DNA from: Echiichthys vipera
Lineage: Eukaryota; Chordata; Actinopteri; Perciformes; Trachinidae
DNA length: 64,000 bases
NCBI GenBank assembly: GCA_963691815.1
Contig: OY829668.1
Span: forward strand, 16,659,953 to 16,723,952
Reading direction: 5' to 3'
Shown: piece by piece, positions 24,323-33,769 of the stretch
Position numbering within the stretch: the first letter of the stretch is position 1
How the letters are laid out: each line of letters begins with the position of its first letter
Made by a program: the position numbers and the translations under genes
Notes under the pieces: generated by a model
Seen by the model: the letters and a program-made list of their open reading frames with translations, nothing else
The model's database searches: none
Told to the model about the DNA's origin: nothing

Positions 24323-24379
24323 GTGCCGTAATCAGCACCCCTGCCGGGAAATTCACCCCTCGCATTATAGGTGATATTC
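24323..24379 (+). repeat. Left arm of internal inverted repeat
   Basis: This 57-bp arm contains GTGCCGTAATCAGCACCCC and CCTCGCATTATAGGTGATATTC (the latter at 24358-24379). It pairs with the reverse complement of 25254-25301, apart from a few substitutions and a 9-bp length difference in the middle. Confidence 0.75.
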
Positions 24380-25020
24380 TGGATCAGAAGGCTGTTGTTT
24401 CCACCTATAGGAGTAGTTTATATACAGGTAACCTACAACGGTCAGACCATTGGTTACTTACATTCTTTAAACTATTTTAAAGAGTTTAAATCACAAACTT
24501 GGATAATAGCGAACACAAAACAACACCTTTTTGTATGTTCTGTGGAAATAAACTGCAGCCTGTGGAAGAAAGAGAAATGAGCTGCTCTCTTCCTGTGGTT
24601 TTTGAAATGGCTAAACTGAAGTTGGTACACAGTGGGGTCATGGTACATAAACCCCTGGAATGAGACTAGTCCTTGCTGGTTGAGCAGATAATAAACTTGC
24701 ATCACAGAGCCTCACAGAAAAGAGAGTTCAGATCTGTAGAATGTGCAAGATAGAGATCTCGTGCCCACTCACCCATCACCTCGTTAAGATTCTAAAAAAC
24801 AGAGGAATGCTCATTCCTTCATTTTAGGCACACACACACATACTCATTAACTAACAAGTTCGTGTGTTGCAAACACAGACACATCTGTCTCTCTAGATAG
24901 CCATATAGGGACATGCACTAATTTCCTTCTCTCAGCCTTTAGTGTTATAAGATGTTGCTAGGCAGATTAACGTCCATTGCCGCTTTTTTACCTTTGGGGC
25001 GTTACCATCAGCCCACCAGT

Positions 25021-25031
25021 GTATTTAAAGC
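25021..25031 (+). promoter_or_regulatory. TATA-like box of the solo LTR
   Basis: The word TATTTAAAGCC lies about 95 bp upstream of the polyadenylation signal inside the LTR, the expected U3/R arrangement. Activity is not implied. Confidence 0.45.
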
Positions 25032-25118
25032 CGCTACTCTTAGACCACAAGAGACTCGTCTGATGTATGACCTGGTTTGAGTTGAATCAGAACTTGTCTC
25101 CGCTTTGCAAAGTGCTCC

Positions 25119-25125
25119 AATAAAG
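25119..25125 (+). promoter_or_regulatory. Polyadenylation signal of the solo LTR
   Basis: AATAAAG is followed within about 10-15 bases by GGTGTGATCT, a GT-rich downstream element. Confidence 0.5.
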
Positions 25126-25253
25126 ATATTGGTGTGATCTCAAGCCATCGTCTCAAGATCTCTTCTTCCGTCCTCCGATCAACGGACCCGGGGAGGTAAC
25201 TGCAGGTTGATCTCAACAAGCCATAATTACAAAATGAAAGAAATGGATCTTTT

Positions 25254-25301
25254 GAATATCACCTATAATGCGAGGGTTGGAAGGGGTGCTGAATACGGCA
25301 C
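25254..25301 (-). repeat. Right arm of internal inverted repeat
   Basis: This 48-bp arm begins GAATATCACCTATAATGCGA and mirrors the arm at 24323-24379. Together they form a stem separated by about 0.87 kb, most of which is the later LTR insertion. Confidence 0.75.
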
Positions 25302-25727
25302 ACCTGTCCAACAGTGCGCACACGCGCACTCGGGTCTCAATGAAGCACTGCTTCGGTTTGACTCCCTGCGTTATTTTTTTTCATACAGTGTTTTTATGGG
25401 CCCCTTTTATTCCACTCTTAAGACTGCCAAAAAGCGCGTCTTTATTTTGCTCCATCTCAGATGTCAGGATGCCAAGCTGTGTGTCGGAAAAGTTTATTTT
25501 CTAACCAGCGTTCTTCCTCTCTGTGTTTGACCTCAGTGGGCGAGGCCTCCGAACCAGGAATATTTAAAGGCATGACCTGTTAATGACGATCGAATTCAGC
25601 CGCCGCATTTATCAAGGCCCGCTCATTTATACGCTGAGATTGGTCCGAAACGAATGTTTCATAAATCACACGAGGGTCCTTTCCTACGACCATTTATGCG
25701 CTCAGATCTGTACCCGTTTACACGCAA

Positions 25728-25742
25728 GTTTGATAAATGAGG
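25728..25742 (-). repeat. Right TIR of the 2.06-kb element
   Basis: GTTTGATAAATGAGG is the exact reverse complement of the left end and abuts satellite A. Confidence 0.75.
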
Positions 25743-26570
25743 GAACTTTACCACGTGTTTAGGCTCCTAGAGGGAACTTTAGCAAAAGTTTTGGTTTCTA
25801 GAGGGTACTCTAGCATGTTTGGCTCCCAAGAGGATACTTTATCACGCGTTTTGGCTCCCAAGAGTGCACTTTAGCACACGTTTCGGCTTCCAAGACGGCA
25901 CTCCTAGAGGGCACTTTAGCACATGTTTTTGCTCCAAAGAGAACACTTTAGCACACGTTTAGGCTCCCAAAAGAACACTTTAGCACACATTTTGGCTCCT
26001 AGAGGGCACTTTAGCATGTGTTTAGGCTCCTAGAGGGCACTTTAGCACAAGGTTTGGCTCGTAGAGGACACTTTAACACGTGTTTGGGCTCCTAGAGGGC
26101 TCTTTAGCACAAGTTTAGGTTTCTAGAGGGCACTTTACCACGTGTTATGGCTTCCAAGACGGCACTTTAGATCATGTTTGTGCTGCTAAAGGGAACTTTA
26201 GCAAGTGTTTAGGCTCCTAGAGGTCACTTTAGCACAAGTTTTGTCCCCTAGAGGACACTTTAACACGTATTTTGGCTCCTAGAGGGAACTTTAGCACAAG
26301 TTTTGGCTCCCAAGAGTTCAATTTTGCACGTGTTTGGGCTCCTGGAGGGCACTTTAGCACTTGTTTGGGCTCCTAGAGGGCACTTTAGCCCGTGCTTTGG
26401 CTCCTAAGAGAGCACTTTAGCACACGTTTTGGCTCCTAGAGGGCAGCTTAGCACAGGTTTTGACTCCCAAGAGTGCACTTTAGCACGTGTTTGGGCTCCT
26501 AGAGGGCACTTAAGCACGTGTTTGGGCTCCAAAGAGAACACTTTAGCACACGTTTAGGCTCCCAAGAGAA
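25743..26570 (-). repeat. Satellite A, inverted orientation, segment 2
   Basis: The ~31-bp repeat resumes directly after the TIR element. Its first several hundred bases are nearly the same as 27140 to about 27730 (offset about 1398 bp, measured at CAAAAGTTTTGGTTTCTAGA). Subtracting the 478 bp added by the Penelope insertion leaves a higher-order period of about 920 bp, close to the 907-bp period of the forward array. Confidence 0.9.
26559..26570 (+). repeat. Target-site duplication, left copy (Penelope insertion)
   Basis: The 12-bp satellite word CTCCCAAGAGAA precedes the insert and is repeated exactly at 27037-27048. Confidence 0.8.
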
Positions 26571-26649
26571 GCCTGTGAATGTTCTCATTCGTCCAGGTCA
26601 TCGTTATCCTCAAAGCAATTTCAGTCAAAAAACAACTGGACTGGTTGTT

Positions 26650-26700
26650 TGTCTAGGAAGACGTTTCACCTCTCATCCAAGAGGCTTCATCAGTTCATGT
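26650..26700 (-). ncRNA. Hammerhead-ribozyme-like motif in Penelope 3' region
   Basis: On the minus strand the core boxes appear in order: CTGATGA (26687-26693), then a stem-loop in which CCTCT pairs with AGAGG across TTGGATG (26669-26684), then GAAAC (26663-26667) and GTC. Flanking GAA and TTC can form three base pairs of stem I. This matches the layout of a type I hammerhead, known from Penelope-like elements. One feature is unfavourable: GAAAC and GTC are directly adjacent, so stem III has no loop, and cleavage as a single molecule is doubtful unless it acts as a dimer. The core is seen; the activity is inferred. Confidence 0.5.
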
Positions 26701-26869
26701 GCGCATCTGACCAGGCTGGGACTGGTCCAACTAACTGGTGTGGAGATCCAGGTATTTAACCTCTCACAAGGCCGATGATGTCACTGACACCCTTTGTGCT
26801 CAAAGTGCCCACGCCCGTCGTTAGAGTGACAGTCGTTGGTGGGCAGTTGGTTTCGACTTCGTTAGTGCT

Positions 26870-27034
26870 CTATTGAGTCTGAACGACAGTCGTTGGGGTC
26901 ACCCGGGCCATGTGTGAACAGTTGTCCTTTGAGGTTAGATTGTTGAATCTCCTGGGAAGGGCTGAAAGGGCAGCATTGTAAATTGGAGATAAGTGGTGTC
27001 TCAGACCCCCTCCTCTGTTTAGCGATGGTTTCTC
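26870..27034 (-). pseudogene. C-terminal fragment of Penelope-like element ORF (RT/GIY-YIG protein)
   Basis: On the minus strand an open frame of 54 codons runs from the truncation point at 27034 to a TAG at 26870-26872. It contains KPSLNRGGGLRHHLSPIYN, then ALPRRFNNL. The NRGGGLRH-LSP-YN pattern is typical of the C-terminal tail of Penelope-like proteins, after the reverse transcriptase and at the end of the GIY-YIG endonuclease domain. A full ORF would be several hundred residues longer, so this copy lacks the RT domain and the GIY-YIG catalytic residues and has no start codon. The surviving stretch has no internal stop or frameshift, which suggests a fairly young insertion. A neighbouring frame (26862-27059) is also open but runs into satellite and has no family match. 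Confidence 0.8.
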
Positions 27035-27036
27035 CA

Positions 27037-27048
27037 CTCCCAAGAGAA
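27037..27048 (+). repeat. Target-site duplication, right copy (Penelope insertion)
   Basis: CTCCCAAGAGAA repeats 26559-26570 exactly and continues into intact satellite A. Confidence 0.8.
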
Positions 27049-30000
27049 CACTTTAGCACACATTTTGGCTCCTAGAGGGCACTTTAGCATGTGTTTAGGC
27101 TCCTAGAGGGCACTTTAGGACAAGGTTTGGCTCGTAGAGGGCACTTTACCACGTGTTTAGGCTCCTAGAGGGAACTTTAGCAAAAGTTTTGGTTTCTAGA
27201 GGGTACTTTAGCATGTTTGGCTCCCAAGAGGATACTTTATCACGCGTTTTGGCTCCCAAGAGTGCACTTTAGCACACGTTTCGGCTTCCAAGACGGCACT
27301 CCTAGAGGGCACTTTAGCACGTGTTTGTGCTCCAAAGAGAACACTTTAGCACACGTTTAGGCTCCCAAAAGAACACTTTAGCACACATTCTGGCTCCTAG
27401 AGGGCACTTTAGCATGTGTTTAGGCTCCTAGAGGGCACTTTAGAACAAGGTTTGGCTTGTAGAGGACACTTTAACACGTGTTTGGGCTCCTAGAGGGCTC
27501 TTTAGCACAAGTTGAGGTTTCTAGAGGGCACTTTACCACGTGTTTTGTCTTCCAAGACGGCACTTTAGATCATGTTTGTGCTGCTAAAGGGAACTTTAGC
27601 AAGTATTTAGGCTCCTAGAGGTCACTTTAGCACAAGTATTGTCCCCTAGAGGACACTTTAACACGTATTTTGGCTCCTAGAGGGAACTTTAGCACAAGTT
27701 TTGGCTCCCAAGAGTTCAATTTTGCACGTGTTTGGGATCCTGGAGGGCACTTTAGTACACGTTTTGTCTTCCAAGAGCGTTATTTTAGCACAGGTTTTGG
27801 CAACTAGAGGGCACTTAAGCATGTGTTTAGGCTACTAGAGGGCACTTTAGCACAGGGTTTGGCTCGTAGAGAACACTTTAATCCGTGTTTGGGCTCCTAA
27901 AGGCCACTTTAGCACAAGTTTTGGTTTCTAGAGGTAACTTTAGCATAAGTTTAGGCTCCCAAGAGGATACATTAGCACAGGTTTTGGCTCCCAAGACAGC
28001 ACTTTAGCAGACGTTTTGGCTCTCAAGAGAGCAATTTACCACGTTTTTTGGCTCCTAGTGGGCACTTTAGCACAAGTTTTGGATTCTAGAGGGCACATTA
28101 CCACGTGTTTAGGCTCCTAGAGGGAACTTGAACACACGTTTTGGCTCCCAAGAGAGCACTTTAGCACGTGTTTGGGCTCCGAGAGGGCACTTTAACATAC
28201 GTTTTGGCTTCCAAGACGGCACCTTAGCACACGTTTTGGCTTCCAAGATGTTACTTTAGATCACGTTTTGGCTCCTAGAGGGCACTTTAGCAAGTGTTTA
28301 GGCTCCTAGTGGTCACTTTAGCACAGGTTTTGGTTTCTAGAGGGCACTTTACCACGTGTTTAGGCACCCAGAGGGAGCTTTAGCACAAGTTTTGGTTTCT
28401 AGAGGATACTATTGCATGTTTGGCTCCTAGAGGGCACATTAGCACAAGTTCTGGCTTCCAAGAGTGCACTTTAGCACGTGTTTGGGCTCCTAGAGGGCAC
28501 TTTAACATGTGTTTTTGCTCCTAAGAGAGCACTTTAGCACAAGTTTTGGCTTCCAAGACGGCACTTTAGCAAACATTTTGGCACCTAGAGGACACTTTAG
28601 CACCAGTTTTGGTTTAAAGAGGGAACATTGGCACATATTTTAAGGCTCCTAGACGGCACATTACCACGTGTTTAGGCTCCTAGAGGGAACTTTAGCACAC
28701 GTTTTGTTTTCTAGAGGGCACTTTACCACGTGTTTAGGCACCCAGAGGGAACTTTAGGACAAGTTTTGGTTTCTAGAGGATACTACTGCATGTTTGGCTC
28801 CTAGAGAGAACTTTAGCACACGTTTTGGCTCCTAAAAGGATACTTTAGCACAGGTTTTGGGTCTTAGAGGGTTTTTTATCAGGTTTTTAGGCTCCTAGAG
28901 GGCACTTTAACAAGTATTTGGGCTCCTAGAGGGCACTTTAGCACAAGTTTTGTATTCTAGAGGACACTTGACCACGTGTTTAGGCTCCTAGAGGGAAATT
29001 TAGCACAAGTTTTGGTTTTTCTAGAGGGTACTATAGCATGTTTGCCTCCTAGAGGGCACTTTAGGCCGTTTTTGGGCTCCTAGAGGGCACTTTATTGGTG
29101 TTTGGGCTCCTAAGAGAACACTTTAGACCTTGTTTTGGCTCCTAGAGCGCACTTAAGCACGTGTTTAGGCTCCTAGAGGTTACTTTAGCACAGGGTTTGG
29201 CTCGTAGAGGAAACTTTAACACGTATTTGGGCTCCTAGAGGGCACTTTTGCAAAAGTTTTGGTTTCTAGAGGTAACTTTTTCACACGTTTAGGCTCCCAA
29301 GAGGATACATTAGCAGACCTTTTGGCTCCCAAGAGTGCACTTCAGCACACGTTTTGGCTCCTAAAGGGCACTTTAGCACGTTTTTAGGCTCCTAGAGGGA
29401 ACTTTTGGACAAGTTTTGTTTTCTACAGGGTACTCTAGCATGTTTGGCTCCTAGATGGCACTTTACTACACGTTTTGGCTCCCAAGAGTGTTATTTTAGC
29501 ACAGGTTTTGGCACCTAGAGGAAACTTAAGCATGTGTTTAGGCTACTAGAGGGCACTTTAGCACAGGGTTTTGCTCGTAGAGAACACTTTAATCAGTGTT
29601 TGGGCTCCTAGAGGGCACTTTAGCACAACTTTTGGTTTCTAGAGGTAACTTTAGCATGAGTTTAGGCTCCCAAGAGGATACACAAGCACACGTTTTGGCT
29701 CCCAAGACAGCACTTTAGCAGACGTTTTGGCTCTCAAGAGAGCAATTTAGCAAGTTTTAAGGCTCCTAGATGGTACTTTAGCACAAGATTTGTCTCCTAG
29801 AGGGCACTTTAACACGTGTTTGGGCTCCTAGTGGACACTTTAGCAAAAGTTTTGGATTCTAGAGGGAACTTTAGCATAAGTTTAGGCTCCCAAGAGGATA
29901 CATTAGCACACGTTTTGGCTCCCAAGACAGCACTTTAGCAGACGTTTTGGCTCTCAAGAGAGCAATTTAGCACGTTTTAAGGCTCCTAGATGGCACTTTA

Positions 30001-32047
30001 GCACAAGTTTTGTCTCCTAGAGGAAACTTTAACACGTGTTTGGCCTCCTAGTGGGCAATTTAGCACAAGTTTTGGATTCTAGAGGGCACATTACCACGTG
30101 TTTAGGCTCCTAGAGGGAACTTGAACACACGTTTTGGCTCCCAAGAGAGCACTTTAGCACGTGTTTGGGCTCCTAGAGGTCACTTTAACATAAGTTTTGG
30201 CTTCCAAGACGGCACCTTAACACACGTTTTGGCTTCCAAGATGTTAATTTAGATCACGTTTTGGCTCCTAGAGGGCACTTTAGCAAGTGTTTAGGCTCCT
30301 AGTGGTCACTTTAGCACAGGTTTCGGTTTCTAGAGGGCACATTACCACTTGTTTTGGCATCCAGAGTGAACTTTTGCACACATGTTGGCTCCTAGAGGGT
30401 TCTTTATCAGGTTTTTAGGCTCCTAGAAGGCACTTTAGCACGTGTTTGGGCGCCTAGAGGGAACTTTAGCACAAGTTTTGGTTTCTAGAGGGCAATTTAC
30501 CACGTGTTTAGGCTCCCAGAGGGAACTTTAGCACATGTTTTGGTTTCTAGAGGGTACTTAAGCACGTGTTTAGGCTCCTATAGAACACTTTCGCACAGGG
30601 TTTAGCTCATAGAGGACACTTTAACACGTGTTTGGGCTCCTGGAGGGCACTTTATCACACGTTTTGGCTCCTTTGAGAGCACTTTAGCCATGTTTTAATT
30701 TCCAAGACGCACATTAACACATGTTATGGCTCCTAGAGGGAACTTAAACACGTGTTTGGGCTCCAAGAGGGCACTTTAGCACGTGTTTTGGCTCCCAAGA
30801 GTGCACTTTTGCACGTGTTTTGGATCCTTGAGACCATTTTAGCACGTGTTTGGTCTCCTAAGGAAACACGTTTGCACAAGTTTTGGCTTCCAAGACGCAC
30901 TTTAGCACACGTTTTGGCTCCTAGAGGGAACTTAAGCACAGGGTTTGGCTCGTAGAGGACACATTAACACGTGTTTGGGCTCCTGGAGGGCACTTAAGCA
31001 CAAGTTTTGGTTTCTAGAGGGCACTTTACCACGTGTTTAGGCTCCTAGAGGGAACTCTAGCACATGTTTTGGTTTCTAGAGGGTACTCTGACATATTAGG
31101 CTCCTAGAAGGCACTTTAGCACACGTTTTGGCTCCCAAGACTGCACTTTAGCACGTGTTTGGGCTCCAAGAGGGCACTTTAGCACGTGTTTAGGCTCCTA
31201 GAGGGAACTTTAGCACAAGTTTTGGTTTCAAGAGGATACTCTAGCATGGTGTTTGGCTCGCAGAGGTCACTTTAACACGTATTTAGGCTACTAGAGGACA
31301 CTTTAGCAAAAGTTTTGTTTTCTAGAGAGCACTTTAGCACACGTTTTGGCTTCCAAGACGGCACTTCAGATGACGTTTTGGCTTCCTGAGGGCACTTTAC
31401 AACAAGTTCTGTCCCCTAGACGACACTTTAATACGTGTTTGGTCTCCTAGAGGACACTGTAGCACAAGTTTTGGTTTCTAGAGGGCACTTTACCAAGTGT
31501 TTAGGCTCTTAGAGGGAACTTTAGAACACGTTTTGTTTCTAGAGGGTACCATAGCATGTCTGGCTCCTAGACGGCACTTTAGCACACGTTTCGTCTCCCA
31601 AGAGTTAACTTTAGCTCCTGTTTTGGCTCCTAGAGAGCAGTTTAGCACGTGGTTTGGCTTCCAAGACGCACTTTAACACATGTTTTGGCTCCTAGAGGGA
31701 ACTTAAGCACGTGTTTGGGCTCCAAGAGGGCACTTTCGCACGTGTTTGGTCTCCAAGAGGGCACTTTAGCACGTGTTTAGGCTCCTAGAGGGAACTTTAG
31801 CACAAGTTTTGGTTTCTAGAAGGTACTCTAGCATGATGTTTGGCTCGTAGAGGACAATTTAACGCGTGCTTGGGCTCCTAGAGGACACTGAGGCACGAGT
31901 TTTGGTTTCTAGAGGGAACTTTACCACGTGTTTAGGCTCCTAGAGGGAACTTTACACAAGTTTTGGTTCATAGGGGATACTTTAGCACGTGTTTAGGCTC
32001 CTAGAGGGAACTTTAGTACAAGTTTTGGTTTTTAGAGGGTACTCTAG
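27049..32047 (-). repeat. Satellite A, inverted orientation, segment 3
   Basis: The block is a continuous ~31-bp repeat array. It includes local duplications, for example a run starting TTAGCATAAGTTTAGGCTCC near 27940, 29651 and 29871; the last two are 220 bp apart. Monomer divergence looks higher here than in 20855-23265. The array stops inside GGTTTTTAGAGGGTACTCTAG, immediately before the first tRNA-like sequence at about 32048. No other feature was noticed. Confidence 0.93.
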
Positions 32048-32118
32048 AAGCTGATGGTCTAGCGGCTAGGATTCGGCGTTTTCCAGCCGTGGCTTGGCTT
32101 CGATTCCCGGTCAGGGAA
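32048..32118 (+). pseudogene. tRNA-Glu pseudogene, unit 1 (5' end replaced)
   Basis: The sequence from CTGATGGTCTAG to GGTCAGGGAA aligns with tRNA-Glu, but the first bases of the acceptor stem are replaced by GAAG at the satellite junction. The anticodon arm has lost one base and no longer pairs. The B box reads GGCTTCGATTCC in place of GGGTTCGATTCC. It cannot be a functional tRNA gene. Confidence 0.75.
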
Positions 32119-32205
32119 TGCGGATGTTTAAGAAGCCTGTAGAACTTAAGAAAAGAAAGTACATTTCAGTAAATGCTATTTGTTGCTTAATTTGCACTCA
32201 TGTCA

Positions 32206-32272
32206 AATCGTCTCGTGGTTAGGATTCTGCGCTTTCACAGTCCTACCTGGCATTTCATTACAAATCAGGGAA
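32206..32272 (+). pseudogene. Degenerate tRNA-Glu-like sequence A, unit 1
   Basis: The A-box region GTCTCGTGGTTAGGATTC and a CTTTCAC loop with TTC at the anticodon position are recognisable. The T arm (TGGCATTTCATTACAAATC) has lost the B box, and the 5' acceptor strand seen in the other units is deleted. Confidence 0.55.
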
Positions 32273-32572
32273 TTCTGAGGTGACAAGAGATGCGTGACAG
32301 AATGGAAGACATACTGGAATGATTAATAGAATATTAAAATTAGAGCTGAAATTAATGCTACTAACTAAGATCCTTGACTTGCTGTTGTATGTTTAACCTA
32401 GACAAAGGTGGCTATCGCTATGTTTGTAGGTTTTCTGTAGCTAAAAACTATATCAAATAAGTGCTTACTGCCTTGGCATTGGGAGGAATCTGTGTGACCA
32501 AATGTCGACAGCAAACAGGAGAGAAGGTTTCCTAAAAATGCAAAGGGTCACTGTATATTTTAGCTTAGCCAT

Positions 32573-32644
32573 AGGTTCCAATGAGATTTAAACTCAGATC
32601 ACTGGAGTCAGAGTCCAGAGTGCTAACCTTTACACCAAGGAACC
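32573..32644 (-). tRNA. tRNA-Gln(CTG)-like, unit 1, probably decayed
   Basis: On the minus strand a 72-nt sequence runs from GGTTCCTTGG to GGAACCT. The anticodon arm CTGGA-CTCTGAC-TCCAG is fully paired and presents CTG, the glutamine anticodon. The acceptor stem pairs except for its last position. The T loop reads TTTAAAT where TTCAAAT is expected, changing the conserved C56 and weakening the B box. The same change is present in all three Gln copies here. No run of four T residues follows closely, so a pol III terminator is not evident. Confidence 0.65.
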
Positions 32645-32975
32645 ACAAAAGTGTCAGAAGCATGCCCCTCACATGTAGAAAGGCTAATCCTTAGTCTTGG
32701 AAGTTGATGAAGATTCTGCTACATTAGAAATACAGCAAGTGAAACCTAGAACTACAGCTATGGAAGACAGCCAACGAAGGAAATTTGGTTCAAGGAAGCT
32801 AAGTTGGGCCAAATTCAGATGAAAAGAATGACACAATTAATTTGATGGATGATGATGGCAATTTGGAGATGGTTAAGACCATGTCGACAGTTGAGATTAA
32901 TCACTTCTTTGGAGGCTGTGTTTAGCAGCCAGTTGATTCTGCAGGTAAATATTTCATTCTTATTATTGCAGCGGT

Positions 32976-33047
32976 TCCCTGATTGTGTAGTGGCTAGGAT
33001 ACGCCGCATTCACAGCTGCGGTCCTGGTTTTGTTCCCAGTCCAGGAA
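32976..33047 (+). pseudogene. tRNA-Glu(TTC)-like sequence B, unit 1
   Basis: A 72-nt sequence from TCCCTGATTG to CCAGGAA keeps the tRNA-Glu length and the A box (TAGTGGCTAGG). The anticodon loop CATTCAC presents TTC but has A at position 33, where U is nearly universal. The acceptor stem has two mismatches, the anticodon stem is poorly paired, and the B box is altered to GGTTTTGTTCC. Confidence 0.65.
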
Positions 33048-33145
33048 CGATGAGGTGACAAAGGATCCCTGTCCTTTATTTAAACTGTACATTTTGAGAC
33101 AGGGTGCCTATTGATTGGTTCATGTAATTTTTTTCTTGGAACTAG

Positions 33146-33217
33146 TCCCTGATGGTCTAGTGGCTGGGATTCGGCGCACTCACCGCCGCGGCCTGGGTTC
33201 GATTCCCGGTCAGGGAA
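33146..33217 (+). tRNA. tRNA-Glu(CTC)-like, unit 2; best-preserved copy
   Basis: A 72-nt sequence runs from TCCCTGATGG to TCAGGGAA. The acceptor stem TCCCTGA/TCAGGGA, the anticodon stem CGGCG/CGCCG and the T arm GGGTTCGATTCCCGG are all intact, as are the A box and B box. The anticodon is CTC. The one serious flaw is the loop CACTCAC, with A in place of the nearly universal U33. If transcribed it would probably fold as a tRNA, but decoding would be impaired. No oligo-T terminator lies directly downstream. Confidence 0.75.
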
Positions 33218-33323
33218 TGCTGATGTTTAAGGAGCCGGTAGAATTTCAGAAAAGAAAGTAAGTTTCAGGAAAGGCTATTGGTAGCTTTATTTGCACTCAT
33301 GTCATTCGTCCCGTTGGAATGGT

Positions 33324-33395
33324 TCCCAAATCGTCTTGTGGTTAGGATTCTGCTCTTTCACAGTCCTACCTGGCATTTCATTCAAAATCAGGGAA
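33324..33395 (+). pseudogene. Degenerate tRNA-Glu-like sequence A, unit 2
   Basis: The 72-nt sequence from TCCCAAATCG to AGGGAA has a recognisable D arm and a loop TCTTTCAC with TTC. The acceptor stem pairs only in its outer four positions, and the T arm is destroyed (TTTCATTCAAAATC). It is the same family as 34580-34651 and 35691-35760. Confidence 0.55.
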
Positions 33396-33635
33396 TTCTT
33401 TGGTGACAAGAGATGCATGACAGAATGGAACACATACTGGAATGATAAATATAATATTAAATTAGAGCTTAAATGAATACTACTAACCAAGATCCTTGAC
33501 TTGCTGTTGTATGTTTAACCTAGACAAAGGTGGCTATTGCTATGTTTGTAGGTTTTCTGTAGTTATAAACTAAATCAAATAAGTGCTTACTGCCTTGGCA
33601 TTGGGAGGAATCTCTGTGACCAAGTGTCGACAGCA

Positions 33636-33648
33636 AACAAGAGAGAAG
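33636..33648 (+). repeat. Target-site duplication, left copy (Penelope fold-back)
   Basis: AACAAGAGAGAAG precedes the insert and is repeated exactly at 33770-33782. The homologous position in the neighbouring unit (near 34890) has it only once. Confidence 0.9.
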
Positions 33649-33769
33649 TCCTCAAAGCAATTTCAGTCAAAAGCTACTGGACTGGTTGTTTGTCTTTGTC
33701 CAATTGCTTTTGACTGAAATTGCTTTGAGGATAACGATGACCTGGACGAATGAGAACATTCACAGGCTT
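33649..33769 (+). mobile_element. 121-bp fold-back fragment of the Penelope-like element
   Basis: The right part, from GAGGATAACGATGACCTGG to CACAGGCTT, is the reverse complement of the 3' end of the copy at 26571. The left part is an inverted copy of the adjoining segment. A perfect 24-bp inverted repeat (33650-33673 and 33707-33730) therefore surrounds a 33-bp loop. The insert is flanked by a 13-bp duplication and is missing from the other units. The structure fits a severely 5'-truncated reverse transcript with inversion of its head. No coding sequence remains. Confidence 0.88.

Larger units (their letters stand above)
24561..25218 (+). mobile_element. Solo LTR of an endogenous retrovirus-like element
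   Basis: The 658-bp segment begins TGTGGAAGAAA and ends CTCAACA, the usual TG...CA ends of an LTR. The 4-bp word AGCC stands on both sides (24557-24560 and 25219-25222), fitting a retroviral target duplication. Inside, in the right order, are a TATA-like GTATTTAAAGCC near 25020, a polyadenylation signal AATAAAG at 25119-25125 and a GT-rich stretch after it. A CA-rich microsatellite lies near 24830. No primer binding site, gag, pol or env sequence flanks it, so the internal part was lost, most likely by recombination between two LTRs. A 4-bp duplication alone is weak evidence; the combination of features makes the call reasonable. Confidence 0.6.
23685..25742. mobile_element. DNA element with 15-bp TIRs, carrying a nested solo LTR
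   Basis: A 2.06-kb non-satellite segment starts CCTCATTTATCAAAC and ends with its exact reverse complement. Similar words (GCATTTATCAA, CATTTATGCGC, CATTTATACGC) recur near both ends. It carries no transposase: all open frames are short and overlapping. I found no clear target duplication; the flanks read ATTGGG on the left and GAACTTTA on the right. The superfamily is left open. Inside are an inverted repeat (24323-24379 and 25254-25301) and an LTR with its own target duplication. Removing the 658-bp LTR and one 4-bp duplication leaves an element of about 1.4 kb. Confidence 0.7.
26571..27036 (-). mobile_element. 5'-truncated Penelope-like retroelement
   Basis: The 466-bp insert lies in satellite A between two 12-bp copies of CTCCCAAGAGAA. 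Read on the minus strand it holds the final 54 codons of an ORF and a stop, then about 300 bp of 3' sequence ending CATTCACAGGC. The coding part matches the end of the GIY-YIG endonuclease region of Penelope-like elements. The 3' part has a hammerhead-like motif of the kind known from this group. Such elements commonly insert as 5'-truncated copies with target duplications of variable length. A second, shorter copy lies at 33649-33769, which fixes the 3' end independently. Confidence 0.85.

Noticed and set aside
24072..25482. Direct repeat GATGCCAAGCTGT (24072-24084 and 25470-25482) as a possible target duplication
   Set aside because: The flanking sequence does not form matching element ends, and 13 matching bases within a segment rich in internal repeats could be chance.
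25207..25530. 107-codon plus-strand frame
   Set aside because: It starts in the end of the LTR, crosses the inverted repeat arm and overlaps another frame; no family likeness was seen.
26862..27059. 65-codon minus-strand frame over the Penelope insert
   Set aside because: It is in a different frame from the one matching Penelope-like proteins and runs across the insertion border into satellite.
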